Assembly (NCBI GenBank): GCA_027353565.1
Contig: DAIEHO010000147.1
Span: 1 to 8,530, forward strand
Reading direction: 5' to 3'
DNA from: Propionibacteriaceae bacterium
GTDB taxonomy: Bacteria > Actinomycetota > Actinomycetes > Propionibacteriales > Propionibacteriaceae
DNA: 8,530 bases
Position 1 is the first letter of the stretch. Each line of letters opens with the position of its first letter. Under the pieces are notes generated by a model that worked only from the letters and a program-made list of their open reading frames with translations, did no database searches and was not told the origin of the DNA. The translations under genes were made by a program, and so were the position numbers. Positions 1-5,540 of the stretch are shown piece after piece.

Positions 1-462
1 TGGACGCCTGCTGACGTGTCGATGGCGTACGAGTGGAGCACCGAGGCGGGTCCGATCACGGGCGCAACCGGGGCTTCGTACCAGCCCACAGCATCTGACG
101 TGGGCCACCAGCTCACGGTGAGGATCACCGGCACGGCCACCGGCTATGCGCCTGCAACAGCGCTGTCGGCGGCAACCCCCGTCGTTCAGGAGGGCCAGGT
201 CTCGGCCGGGACTCCCAGCATTAAGGGCTCTCCCGTGGTCGGAGGAACGCTCGTCGTTGAGCCCGGCTCGTGGACGCCCGCCGATGTTGCACTCAGCTAC
301 CAGTGGAGCACCGAGGCGGGTCCCATCACAGGGGCGACGACCTCGACCTACACCCCGGTGGTCGGCGACTTCTGCCACACCCTGACCGTCACGGTCACGG
401 GTTCTGCAAGCGGCTACACCACTGCGACGGCGACCTCGCCGGCGACGACGGCCGTAGCCGTG
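1..462 (+). repeat. Ig-like repeats 1 (partial) and 2
   Basis: Each unit runs through VGGTL, a SWTPADV motif, Y-x-W-STEAG-PI-GAT, a T(S/V)xDxxHxLTV strand and a SGYxxAT end, about 90 residues in all. This is the pattern of the Ig-like repeats common in secreted actinobacterial proteins. A stretch of 22 identical bases recurs at 32-53 and 302-323, exactly 270 nt (90 codons) apart, so the two copies are close relatives. Copy 2 carries a cysteine (residue 120) where the other copies have glycine before the conserved His. Confidence 0.8.
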
Positions 463-2616
463 GCGCCCGTGGCGTGTGCCCCGACCGGCGCCTGGTTCAC
501 GGAGGATGCTGCTCCGCAGGTGACTCCGGGTGGGTTGCTGTTCGCGGGGCCGAACAAGTTGTCGGTGAACTACTACCACCCGCTGAGCGGGAACCTGCAG
601 GGAATCGTGGACTCGTCGATGACGATCACGGCGGCCAGTGGGTACCAGGTGGCGATGGTGTGGGAGATCCACCGGTACGGGACGACGGGGTACGCGACGA
701 TCGTCGCCGAGCCGTACATGAATGGCTGGGTGGCTGGTGACGCCGGTACGTTCACAGTGACTCAGTCGACGTTGGTATGGACGAGCAAGATCGTGTCCGG
801 TCCGGGGTCGCAGAGCCAGCCGATCCCTCTGGCCGACATGGGCTCGCTGTTCCCGGGGAACGCACTGCTGACCGAGGGCCTGCACCTGGGCACCAACTCG
901 ACGGCGGACCAGTCGTCGTTGGTCTCCGCGGTGAGCGGCTGCGTGGCCGAGTCCTTCCTCGGAGTCACCGGCACCACGCCGACCATCTCGGGGACACCGG
1001 TTGTCGGCGGCACCTTGGTGGCGGACGCAGGTTCGTGGACGCCTACCGGAGCCAGCCTGGCGTACCAGTGGAACACGGAGGCGGGCGCCATCGCTGGGGC
1101 GACGGACTCGTCGTACTCGCCGACGTCCGCGGATGTCGGACACACGGTGACGGTTGCGGTGACCGGTTCGGCCGACGGGTACAGGTCGGCGACGCTGACC
1201 TCCGCCGCCACCGCAGCGGTCGCGCTCGGCTCGATGACTGTCGGGTCCGTCTCGGTGGACGGCTCGGCGCTGGTGGGCTCTGTCCTGACGGCGACGCCGT
1301 CGGGCTGGCTGCCTGCCGAGGTGGCGTTCGCGTACGAGTGGAGCACGGAGGTGGGTCCGATCGCAGGCGCGACGAGCTCCACCTACACGCTGGCCCCCGG
1401 TGACCTGGGTCACACAGTGACCGTGAAGGTCACGGCGACGGAGGACGGCTATACGACGGAGACCGCCGTATCCGCTGCCACCCAGACGGTGGGCGCGACG
1501 CCGGGGACCTTCCAGCCCGTATCGCCGTCGCGGTTGTTGGACACGCGGGTGTCCGGTCCGAGGTTGGGCTCGGGTGCGACGCGTTCGCTGCAGGTGACCG
1601 GTGTTGGCGGAGTTCCCTCGACCGGTGTGTCGGCGGTCGTTCTCAACGTGACCGTGACGGACACGACGAGCAGCGGCTACCTCACGGTGTCCGCGAGTGG
1701 GGATGCGCGGCCGATGGCCTCGAACCTCAACTGGAAGTCCGGGGCAACCATCCCCAACGCCGTGACGGTCAAGGTCGGTACGAACGGGCAGATCGACTTG
1801 TTCCAGTCGGGCCCGGGTACGGCTCAGGTCATCGTCGACGTCGCCGGCTACTACATCGACGGCACCGTCACCGCCGCCGGCGCGTTCACGAGCCTCACCC
1901 CCGCCCGCATCCTCGACACCAGGACCACCGGCGGACCGCTGGCCTACGCCGAAACCCGGGATCTTCAGATCCTCGGCCAGGGTGGTGTTCCCGCGACCAA
2001 CGTGTCCGCGGTCGTGCTCAACACGACGGTCACCGACACCACGGCCACGGGCTTCCTGACGGTGTTCCCGTCGGGCACGACCCGTCCGACGGCATCCAAC
2101 CTGAACTGGGTGCCCGGGCTGACGATCCCGAACCTCGTCACGGTCCAGGTCGGTGACAATGGCAAGGTGTCGGTGTTCCAGTCCGGACCCGGCACCGCCA
2201 ACGTCGTCGTCGACGTCGCCGGCTACTACCTCGGCGGCACCGCGACCCTGCCCGGCACGTTCGTGGCACTGGCCCCGGCCCGTGTCCTCGACACGCGCAG
2301 CTCCAGTCCTGTCGCAGGACTGAGCGACCGCACCGTGCCCATCCTGGGCGCCGGCGGCATCCCCGCCAGTGGTGTCTCGGCAGTGGTGGTCAACACCACG
2401 GTCACCGAGACCACCTCAGCGGGCTTCCTGACGGTCTACCCGGGTACGGAACCGTGGCCGACCGCGTCGAACCTGAACTGGTCGGCCGCCAACACGACGA
2501 TCCCCAACCTCGTGATCGTCCAGGTCGGCACCGACGGCAGCCTCAAGCTCCACAACGGCTCCGGAACCAGCACCCAGGTCGTCGCCGACATCGCCGGATA
2601 CTACATCGGCGGCTGA
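1..2616 (+). CDS. Large secreted/surface protein with Ig-like and LDTR repeats (C-terminal part, 5' end missing)
   Basis: The frame is open from base 1 and the first residues (WTPADVS) already lie inside a repeat, so the true start and any signal peptide are upstream. The GTG at 16 is not a credible start. Numbering residues from that GTG, the visible order is: Ig-like repeat 1 (to about 57, incomplete), repeat 2 (62-149), a unique region (150-317), repeats 3 and 4 (318-493), then three copies of a roughly 120-residue domain (497-616, 622-741, 747-866). The protein ends exactly at the last copy. There is no LPXTG motif and no C-terminal membrane helix, so covalent sortase anchoring is not supported. 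Composition is rich in Gly, Thr, Val and Ser and poor in Lys, as in extracellular beta-rich proteins of actinobacteria. Likely role: adhesion, carbohydrate contact or a cell-surface scaffold; a catalytic domain could lie upstream of the window. The function itself is unknown. Confidence 0.9.
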   Translation, partial: WTPADVSMAYEWSTEAGPITGATGASYQPTASDVGHQLTVRITGTATGYAPATALSAATPVVQEGQVSAGTPSIKGSPVVGGTLVVEPGSWTPADVALSYQWSTEAGPITGATTSTYTPVVGDFCHTLTVTVTGSASGYTTATATSPATTAVAVAPVACAPTGAWFTEDAAPQVTPGGLLFAGPNKLSVNYYHPLSGNLQGIVDSSMTITAASGYQVAMVWEIHRYGTTGYATIVAEPYMNGWVAGDAGTFTVTQSTLVWTSKIVSGPGSQSQPIPLADMGSLFPGNALLTEGLHLGTNSTADQSSLVSAVSGCVAESFLGVTGTTPTISGTPVVGGTLVADAGSWTPTGASLAYQWNTEAGAIAGATDSSYSPTSADVGHTVTVAVTGSADGYRSATLTSAATAAVALGSMTVGSVSVDGSALVGSVLTATPSGWLPAEVAFAYEWSTEVGPIAGATSSTYTLAPGDLGHTVTVKVTATEDGYTTETAVSAATQTVGATPGTFQPVSPSRLLDTRVSGPRLGSGATRSLQVTGVGGVPSTGVSAVVLNVTVTDTTSSGYLTVSASGDARPMASNLNWKSGATIPNAVTVKVGTNGQIDLFQSGPGTAQVIVDVAGYYIDGTVTAAGAFTSLTPARILDTRTTGGPLAYAETRDLQILGQGGVPATNVSAVVLNTTVTDTTATGFLTVFPSGTTRPTASNLNWVPGLTIPNLVTVQVGDNGKVSVFQSGPGTANVVVDVAGYYLGGTATLPGTFVALAPARVLDTRSSSPVAGLSDRTVPILGAGGIPASGVSAVVVNTTVTETTSAGFLTVYPGTEPWPTASNLNWSAANTTIPNLVIVQVGTDGSLKLHNGSGTSTQVVADIAGYYIGG
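463..966 (+). other. Unique cysteine-bracketed domain inside the surface protein
   Basis: Residues about 150-317 match neither repeat family around them. The segment begins just before Cys154 and ends just after Cys309. These are the only other cysteines in the visible protein besides Cys120, so a disulfide closing the domain is plausible. The middle is aromatic and hydrophobic in an alternating pattern (VNYYHPL, YQVAMVWEIHRYG), suggesting a beta-sandwich. I do not recognise the family. Its position between pairs of Ig-like spacers suggests it is the working (binding or enzymatic) module. Confidence 0.55.
967..1494 (+). repeat. Ig-like repeats 3 and 4
   Basis: Repeat 3 (residues 318-403) reads TISGTPVVGGTLVADAGSWT and continues through YQWNTEAGAIAGAT and VGHTVTVAVTG. 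Repeat 4 (405-493) is more diverged at its N-terminus (SVDGSALVGSVLTATPSGW) but keeps YEWSTEVGPIAGAT, LGHTVTVKVTA and DGYTTETA. The same family as repeats 1 and 2, and likely to act as stalk spacers. Confidence 0.8.
1504..2613 (+). repeat. Three tandem C-terminal LDTR repeats (about 120 residues each)
   Basis: The copies are at 1504-1863, 1879-2238 and 2254-2613. Each has P-x-R-(L/I/V)-LDTR near the start, then GGVP or GGIP, VSAVVxNxTVT, SNLNW, TIPNxVxVxVG and a closing VDVAGYY or ADIAGYY. Such units are common at the ends of extracellular actinobacterial proteins; I know of no proven function. Copies 1 and 2 share 23 identical bases (1832-1854 and 2207-2229). Copy 3 has lost the FQSGPGT segment found in the other two, carrying HNGSGTS instead, and has ADIAGYY rather than VDVAGYY. 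It looks the most diverged. Confidence 0.8.
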
Positions 2617-2624
2617 GGCGGCTG

Positions 2625-2661
2625 GACCGCCATCCTCGACCCCCAGTCGAGGATGGCGGTC
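2625..2661 (+). terminator. Rho-independent-like terminator of the surface-protein gene
   Basis: A perfect 16-bp inverted repeat (2625-2640 with 2646-2661) closes a 5-nt loop, CCCCA, starting 8 nt after the TGA stop. No U-tract follows, which is common for actinobacterial terminators. It can act in both directions. Confidence 0.8.
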
Positions 2662-2672
2662 TTCGCACGTCA

Positions 2673-2703
2673 TGGCGCATGCGGCTCAGTCGCCGCAGCG
2701 CCA
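2673..2703 (-). terminator. Terminator hairpin of the femX-racemase unit
   Basis: Two 6-bp segments (2673-2678 with 2698-2703, 2680-2685 with 2692-2697) form a 12-bp stem with one bulged base (2679) and a 6-nt loop. Read on the - strand it starts 22 nt after the racemase stop codon, so it is the first hairpin that transcript meets. The stronger hairpin at 2625-2661 follows as a back-up. Confidence 0.65.
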
Positions 2704-2725
2704 CGCGCGCTCACGACCACGACGC

Positions 2726-3775
2726 TCAGTCCTCGAGCACGACCTCATCGACCGTCGCCGTCGTGAGGCGGAGCTGGACGGGGATCTCGTCGCCGATCGC
2801 GGGGATGCTCTTCGAGCCGGGGACGTACACCATCGAGGCCTGCATGTGCGGGGGCTCGACGAACCAGCGCTTCTTGCCGGCGATCGTGAACGGGCTGAGG
2901 GCCCAGCCGAGCGCCTCGACCGAGCCGTTGACGGCAGAGATGAGGCGTTGGCGACCTGTTGCCGCCGACGTGGGCGCTTCCAGCGCGACCCCGTGCGCCG
3001 TGCCTCCTGAGACCACCACGACCGACCCGTCAGCCGGCATGGTCCGCTGCCAGTAGCCGACCCTCTCGCCACGCTTCACCGGGTGCACGTCCAGGACGGT
3101 GGCGAGGGTTCGGCGTCCGACGGAGCCGCCCAGCCACAGCTCCGTACCGATCCTCAGTCGAGTCTGGGTGAACAACGTGGCGCGGAGCCGGTCGTAGTCG
3201 GCGCCGGTGAGGTGGCTGAACCAGAGGGGTGCCGTCCGTACGGCCAGACCGGCCTTGCCGAGCCGCTCCGCCTCGGCGGCGTTGCCGCCGGTTGCGGCCG
3301 GCATCGGCAGGTGGACGGTCCATCCCACGACATCGACGCTGTCATCCGCGAGCACTCGGCGCACCTCGGTGAGCTCGGACACGGTCAGCCCATGACGCTT
3401 CATGGACGTGAGCAGCTCGAGCAGTACGGATGGCCGCCGGCCGCTCGCGGACAGGTGCTCGAGGTCGGCGACCCGGGAGACCGTATGGATGACCCGTTCA
3501 TCGGCCAGCAGGTCCTCGGCGCCGGGCTCGCCCGGCCGCCACGGCTGCAGCACGACGATGCGGCCGGGGAAGATGTCCCTGACCGCCGCGACCTCGGCCG
3601 GCGTCCCGACAGCGAGGCTGTCGACGCCGAGCGCGGCCGCCTCCGCGGCAAGCCGCGCGAGCCCGAAGCCGTACCCGTTGCCCTTCGCGACCGGTACCAG
3701 GCCCGGCGTGGCAGCCTGGACCCGACGCTGGTGGGCGCGCCAGTCAGCGGCAGGTACGCGCAGGACGACGCTCAT
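2726..3775 (-). CDS. Alanine racemase-fold PLP enzyme paired with FemX
   Basis: A 349-residue protein with the two-domain layout of alanine racemases (usually about 370 residues): a PLP TIM barrel, then a C-terminal beta domain. The PLP-lysine motif is VAKGNGYGFG (Lys31). SMKRHG (Arg127), WTVHLPMP (His155), RIGTELWLGG (Arg208) and RVGYW (Tyr241, the usual second catalytic base) line up with the known active-site positions. The usual MDQ near the substrate site reads HMQAS (Gln312 in place of Asp). It should be a cytoplasmic amino-acid racemase. Alanine is the default substrate, but a different one is possible. The ATG lies 1 nt after the femX TGA, with a GGAGG Shine-Dalgarno at 3782-3786, 6 nt before the start, so the two genes are translationally coupled. 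This makes it a likely second, specialised copy beside a housekeeping alr elsewhere, which I infer and cannot see. Confidence 0.85.
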   Translation of the reverse strand: MSVVLRVPAADWRAHQRRVQAATPGLVPVAKGNGYGFGLARLAAEAAALGVDSLAVGTPAEVAAVRDIFPGRIVVLQPWRPGEPGAEDLLADERVIHTVSRVADLEHLSASGRRPSVLLELLTSMKRHGLTVSELTEVRRVLADDSVDVVGWTVHLPMPAATGGNAAEAERLGKAGLAVRTAPLWFSHLTGADYDRLRATLFTQTRLRIGTELWLGGSVGRRTLATVLDVHPVKRGERVGYWQRTMPADGSVVVVSGGTAHGVALEAPTSAATGRQRLISAVNGSVEALGWALSPFTIAGKKRWFVEPPHMQASMVYVPGSKSIPAIGDEIPVQLRLTTATVDEVVLED

Positions 3776-3776
3776 C

Positions 3777-5036
3777 TCAGGCCTCCAGGTCTGTCTTCGG
3801 GGCGGGACGGCCGACGCCCTCCGGTGGGAGCGGCATCGTCGGCGCGCTGCGCGCGAACCGTCGCCGCACCATCAGCACGGAGCGTGTGGGCAGCCGAAGC
3901 AGGCGCCGCGCCGCGGACAGGTAGCGCCCGCGATCGAGGTAGGCCCTGAACGCGGCGTACAGCGCCCGGTTGATCGGGAGGTCCCACTCGCCCAGGTACT
4001 GGACCGCCTCGCCGCCCGTGCCCACCTTGAACTGGATGAGCCCGATCTCGGGGTCGTCCGCGCCCACGCCTTCGGTGATGCCGCGCAGGTCGTACACGGT
4101 CGCACCTGCGGCGAGCGCGTCGGTGATCATGCGCCACTGGATCGCGTTCGACCCCCGTACGTCGCGCTTGGTGTTCGAGGACGCGCCGTACGAGTACCAG
4201 GCGTGCGTCCCGACGCGTACCCATGTCGTCGCAGCGACGAGGTCGCCCTCGTGGTGCGCCAGGTACAGACGGATCCGGTCCGGGTCCTCGTCCGTGAGCG
4301 CGTCCCACATGCGCACGAAGTACGACAGGGGACGGCCGGTGAACCCGTCCCGCGAGGCGGTCTCCAGATAGAGCTCGTGGAAGAGCGCGAGGTCCTCGCG
4401 GCGCCCCAGCGTCACCTCGACGCCGGACTTCTCCGCCTTCTTGATGTTGCGCCGCCAGAGCTGGTTCATGCCGCTGAGCAGCTGCTCGGGCGTCCTGCCG
4501 GCGAGCGGCAGCTGGAAGTTGAACTCGGGCTGACCCGCTGCGAAGCCCTCGTCGGTGTGCTGGGGGAGCCAGCCGAGGTGCCGCAGCTGGCCGCGCAGGC
4601 GCGTCGCAGCCGGGTCGACGGCGTCCGCCCCGACCTGCGTCAGCCTCATGACGCGGTCGTCGGCGATGGCGCGCTTGATCGACTCCGTACCCCACCGGCG
4701 CCACACGATCGTGGGCCCGATCCGGACGGCGAACGCACCGCGGCCCGACACGTACGTGACCAGCGGGTCCAGCAGGCTCGTCGCCTGAGGCGACGACCAG
4801 TCGAGGATCGGGCCTTCGGGGAGGTAGGCGAGCGAGCGGCCGATCCTCGGAAGGTCCCGATAGAGCACGAGCCCCGCTCCGACGAGCAGGTCGCCGTCGT
4901 ACCAGCCCAGGCTCTCGTGCCTCCACTCGCTCTTCACCGTGCCCCAGGCGGGCGTCTGGAGGAAGCTCGCGGTGCCGCGCGCGGCGATGTAGCCGAGGTG
5001 TTCGCTGGCGCTGATCGGCTGGACCCGGATGCTCAC
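3777..5036 (-). CDS. FemX/MurM-like peptidoglycan interpeptide-bridge peptidyltransferase
   Basis: A 419-residue member of the FemABX family, which uses aminoacyl-tRNA to add bridge residues to the stem peptide of lipid II at the inner face of the membrane. Two GNAT-like halves are visible. Residues about 20-170 contain SFLQTPAWGTVKSEW and the YLPEGPI strand. The second half starts near WRRNIKKAEKSGVEV (194-208), lacks a long coiled-coil arm, and carries YSYGASSN (281-288), YDLRGI (315-320) and the family signature FKVGTGGEAVQYLGEWDLP (336-354). The basic C-terminal tail (RRLLRLPTRSVLMVRRR) could contact membrane or tRNA. The GTG start is forced, because an in-frame TAG lies at 5046-5048 and no other start codon falls between them. 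No Shine-Dalgarno is present. The amino acid transferred cannot be read from sequence. The racemase follows immediately downstream. Confidence 0.88.
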   Translation of the reverse strand: MSIRVQPISASEHLGYIAARGTASFLQTPAWGTVKSEWRHESLGWYDGDLLVGAGLVLYRDLPRIGRSLAYLPEGPILDWSSPQATSLLDPLVTYVSGRGAFAVRIGPTIVWRRWGTESIKRAIADDRVMRLTQVGADAVDPAATRLRGQLRHLGWLPQHTDEGFAAGQPEFNFQLPLAGRTPEQLLSGMNQLWRRNIKKAEKSGVEVTLGRREDLALFHELYLETASRDGFTGRPLSYFVRMWDALTDEDPDRIRLYLAHHEGDLVAATTWVRVGTHAWYSYGASSNTKRDVRGSNAIQWRMITDALAAGATVYDLRGITEGVGADDPEIGLIQFKVGTGGEAVQYLGEWDLPINRALYAAFRAYLDRGRYLSAARRLLRLPTRSVLMVRRRFARSAPTMPLPPEGVGRPAPKTDLEA

Positions 5037-5042
5037 GGGGCG

Positions 5043-5048
5043 AATCTA
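5043..5048 (-). promoter_or_regulatory. Candidate -10 element for a leaderless femX transcript
   Basis: On the - strand TAGATT ends 6 nt before the GTG start codon, which would place the transcription start at or next to that G. TANNNT at this spacing is the pattern seen for leaderless mRNAs in actinobacteria and fits the lack of a Shine-Dalgarno. No convincing -35 box is seen; GGAAAC lies about 20 nt further upstream. Confidence 0.35.
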
Positions 5049-5084
5049 CCGGCTGCGGCGCGGAGCAGGTTTCCGAAGGTCCAT
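5046..5084 (-). CDS. Possible 12-codon leader ORF upstream of femX
   Basis: ATG at 5084-5082 encodes MDLRKPAPRRSR and ends in TAG at 5048-5046, leaving 9 nt before the femX GTG and lying in the same frame. A GAGGG Shine-Dalgarno (5092-5096) sits 7 nt before the ATG. If the mRNA starts upstream, ribosomes could finish this ORF and re-initiate at femX. It competes with the leaderless model, since the TAG overlaps the candidate -10. It is short enough to be chance. Confidence 0.25.
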   Translation of the reverse strand: MDLRKPAPRRSR

Positions 5085-5142
5085 GAGAAGTCCCTCACGA
5101 ACCCCACCTCGCCCAGGCCCACAAGGGAAAACTCACGTCTCG

Positions 5143-5151
5143 AGGAGGTGA
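5143..5151 (+). promoter_or_regulatory. Ideal Shine-Dalgarno of the 55-residue ORF
   Basis: AGGAGGTGA matches the 16S rRNA 3' end over nine bases and is 6 nt from ATG 5158, the best ribosome binding site in the window. Upstream CCTCAC (5093-5098) and CACCTC (5105-5110) can each pair with six bases of it, so some masking is possible but unproven. Confidence 0.7.
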
Positions 5152-5157
5152 GGCGAC

Positions 5158-5325
5158 ATGGTGTCGAACGGCAGTCTTCTGGCGGCAATCAGGGAAGCTC
5201 TTCCCGGCCCGGCGGCCCGTACCACGCTCGTTCTCGGCCTCCTTGCCGCCCTGTTAGCCGTCACGGTCCCGCTGGTCACAGCGATCGACCCACACGTTGC
5301 GACGCAGGTCTCGGTACAGCGGTAA
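5158..5325 (+). CDS. Small single-pass membrane protein, 55 residues, unrecognised
   Basis: ATG to TAA, 55 codons, on the strand opposite to both neighbours. The N-terminus (MVSNGSLLAAIREALPGPAA) is hydrophilic to amphipathic with one Arg and one Glu. Residues about 21-43 form a strong hydrophobic segment (TTLVLGLLAALLAVTVPL and on to VTAI), followed by a short polar tail (DPHVATQVSVQR). This fits a small membrane protein; a secreted peptide is less likely, as no clear cleavage site is seen. Support for being real: the near-perfect Shine-Dalgarno at 5143-5151 and a strong hairpin 86 nt downstream before the convergent flavoenzyme gene. It is divergent from femX, with 121 bp between the starts. 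I do not recognise a family. Its function is unknown; a role near cell-wall or lipid synthesis would be only guilt by proximity. Confidence 0.65.
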   Translation: MVSNGSLLAAIREALPGPAARTTLVLGLLAALLAVTVPLVTAIDPHVATQVSVQR

Positions 5326-5360
5326 CACAGGCGCCCCAACGCCTTCTGCTGGAGCGGAGA

Positions 5361-5378
5361 CGGTGTCCCCAAGCACCG
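5361..5378. other. Small hairpin with TCCCCAAG loop
   Basis: CGGTG (5361-5365) and CACCG (5374-5378) enclose the 8-nt loop TCCCCAAG, 35 nt after the small ORF. The same loop recurs in the larger hairpin 59 nt further on. The 5-bp stem alone is weak. Confidence 0.35.
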
Positions 5379-5410
5379 ACCTCCCGTCCGATGAGCGGGT
5401 ATGCCCGTGA

Positions 5411-5447
5411 ACCGGGCCGTAGCGTCCCCAAGCGCTCACGGCCCGGT
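5411..5447. terminator. Bidirectional terminator between the small ORF and the flavoenzyme gene
   Basis: A 10-bp stem (5411-5420 with 5438-5447) continues as a further 4 bp (5421-5424 with 5433-5436) across one bulged C (5437), closing the loop TCCCCAAG. There is no U-tract. It lies between convergent genes ending at 5325 (+) and 5541 (-), so it can serve both. A second, imperfect - strand hairpin (about 5501-5542) overlaps the flavoenzyme stop. Confidence 0.7.
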
Positions 5448-5540
5448 GAACAGGCTTCGCACCACACCCACCTGTACGGCATGTGATGCGGCACCAGCCC
5501 AGCACGGACGCCGCGTCACGCGCGCTGCGTGCGGGCGGTG

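Noticed and set aside
16..18. GTG at 16 as the start of the surface protein
   Set aside because: The codons before it continue the Ig-like repeat (WTPAD), so the gene begins upstream of the window.
762..1382. A 206-codon - strand open frame inside the surface-protein gene
   Set aside because: It mirrors the repeats of the + strand gene and has no motifs of its own.
1..1494. CRISPR array or mobile-element repeats as the source of the repeated DNA
   Set aside because: The repeats are in-frame, about 90 codons long, diverged at the DNA level and encode a protein domain. No short direct repeats with spacers and no transposase were seen.
2560..2616. Sortase (LPXTG) or membrane anchor at the surface-protein C-terminus
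   Set aside because: The protein ends at the VDVAGYY-like strand of the last repeat, with no LPXTG, hydrophobic segment or basic tail.
5037..5157. Riboswitch or T-box leader upstream of femX
   Set aside because: The 121 bp hold no T-box-like motif, no conserved riboswitch core and no terminator/antiterminator pair. Only a candidate -10 element and a mini-ORF are visible.
3402..5486. A 694-codon + strand open frame across femX and the racemase
   Set aside because: It lies antisense to two well-supported enzymes, its translation is low-complexity Arg/Ala/Pro-rich, and no domain is visible. A typical GC-rich shadow frame.
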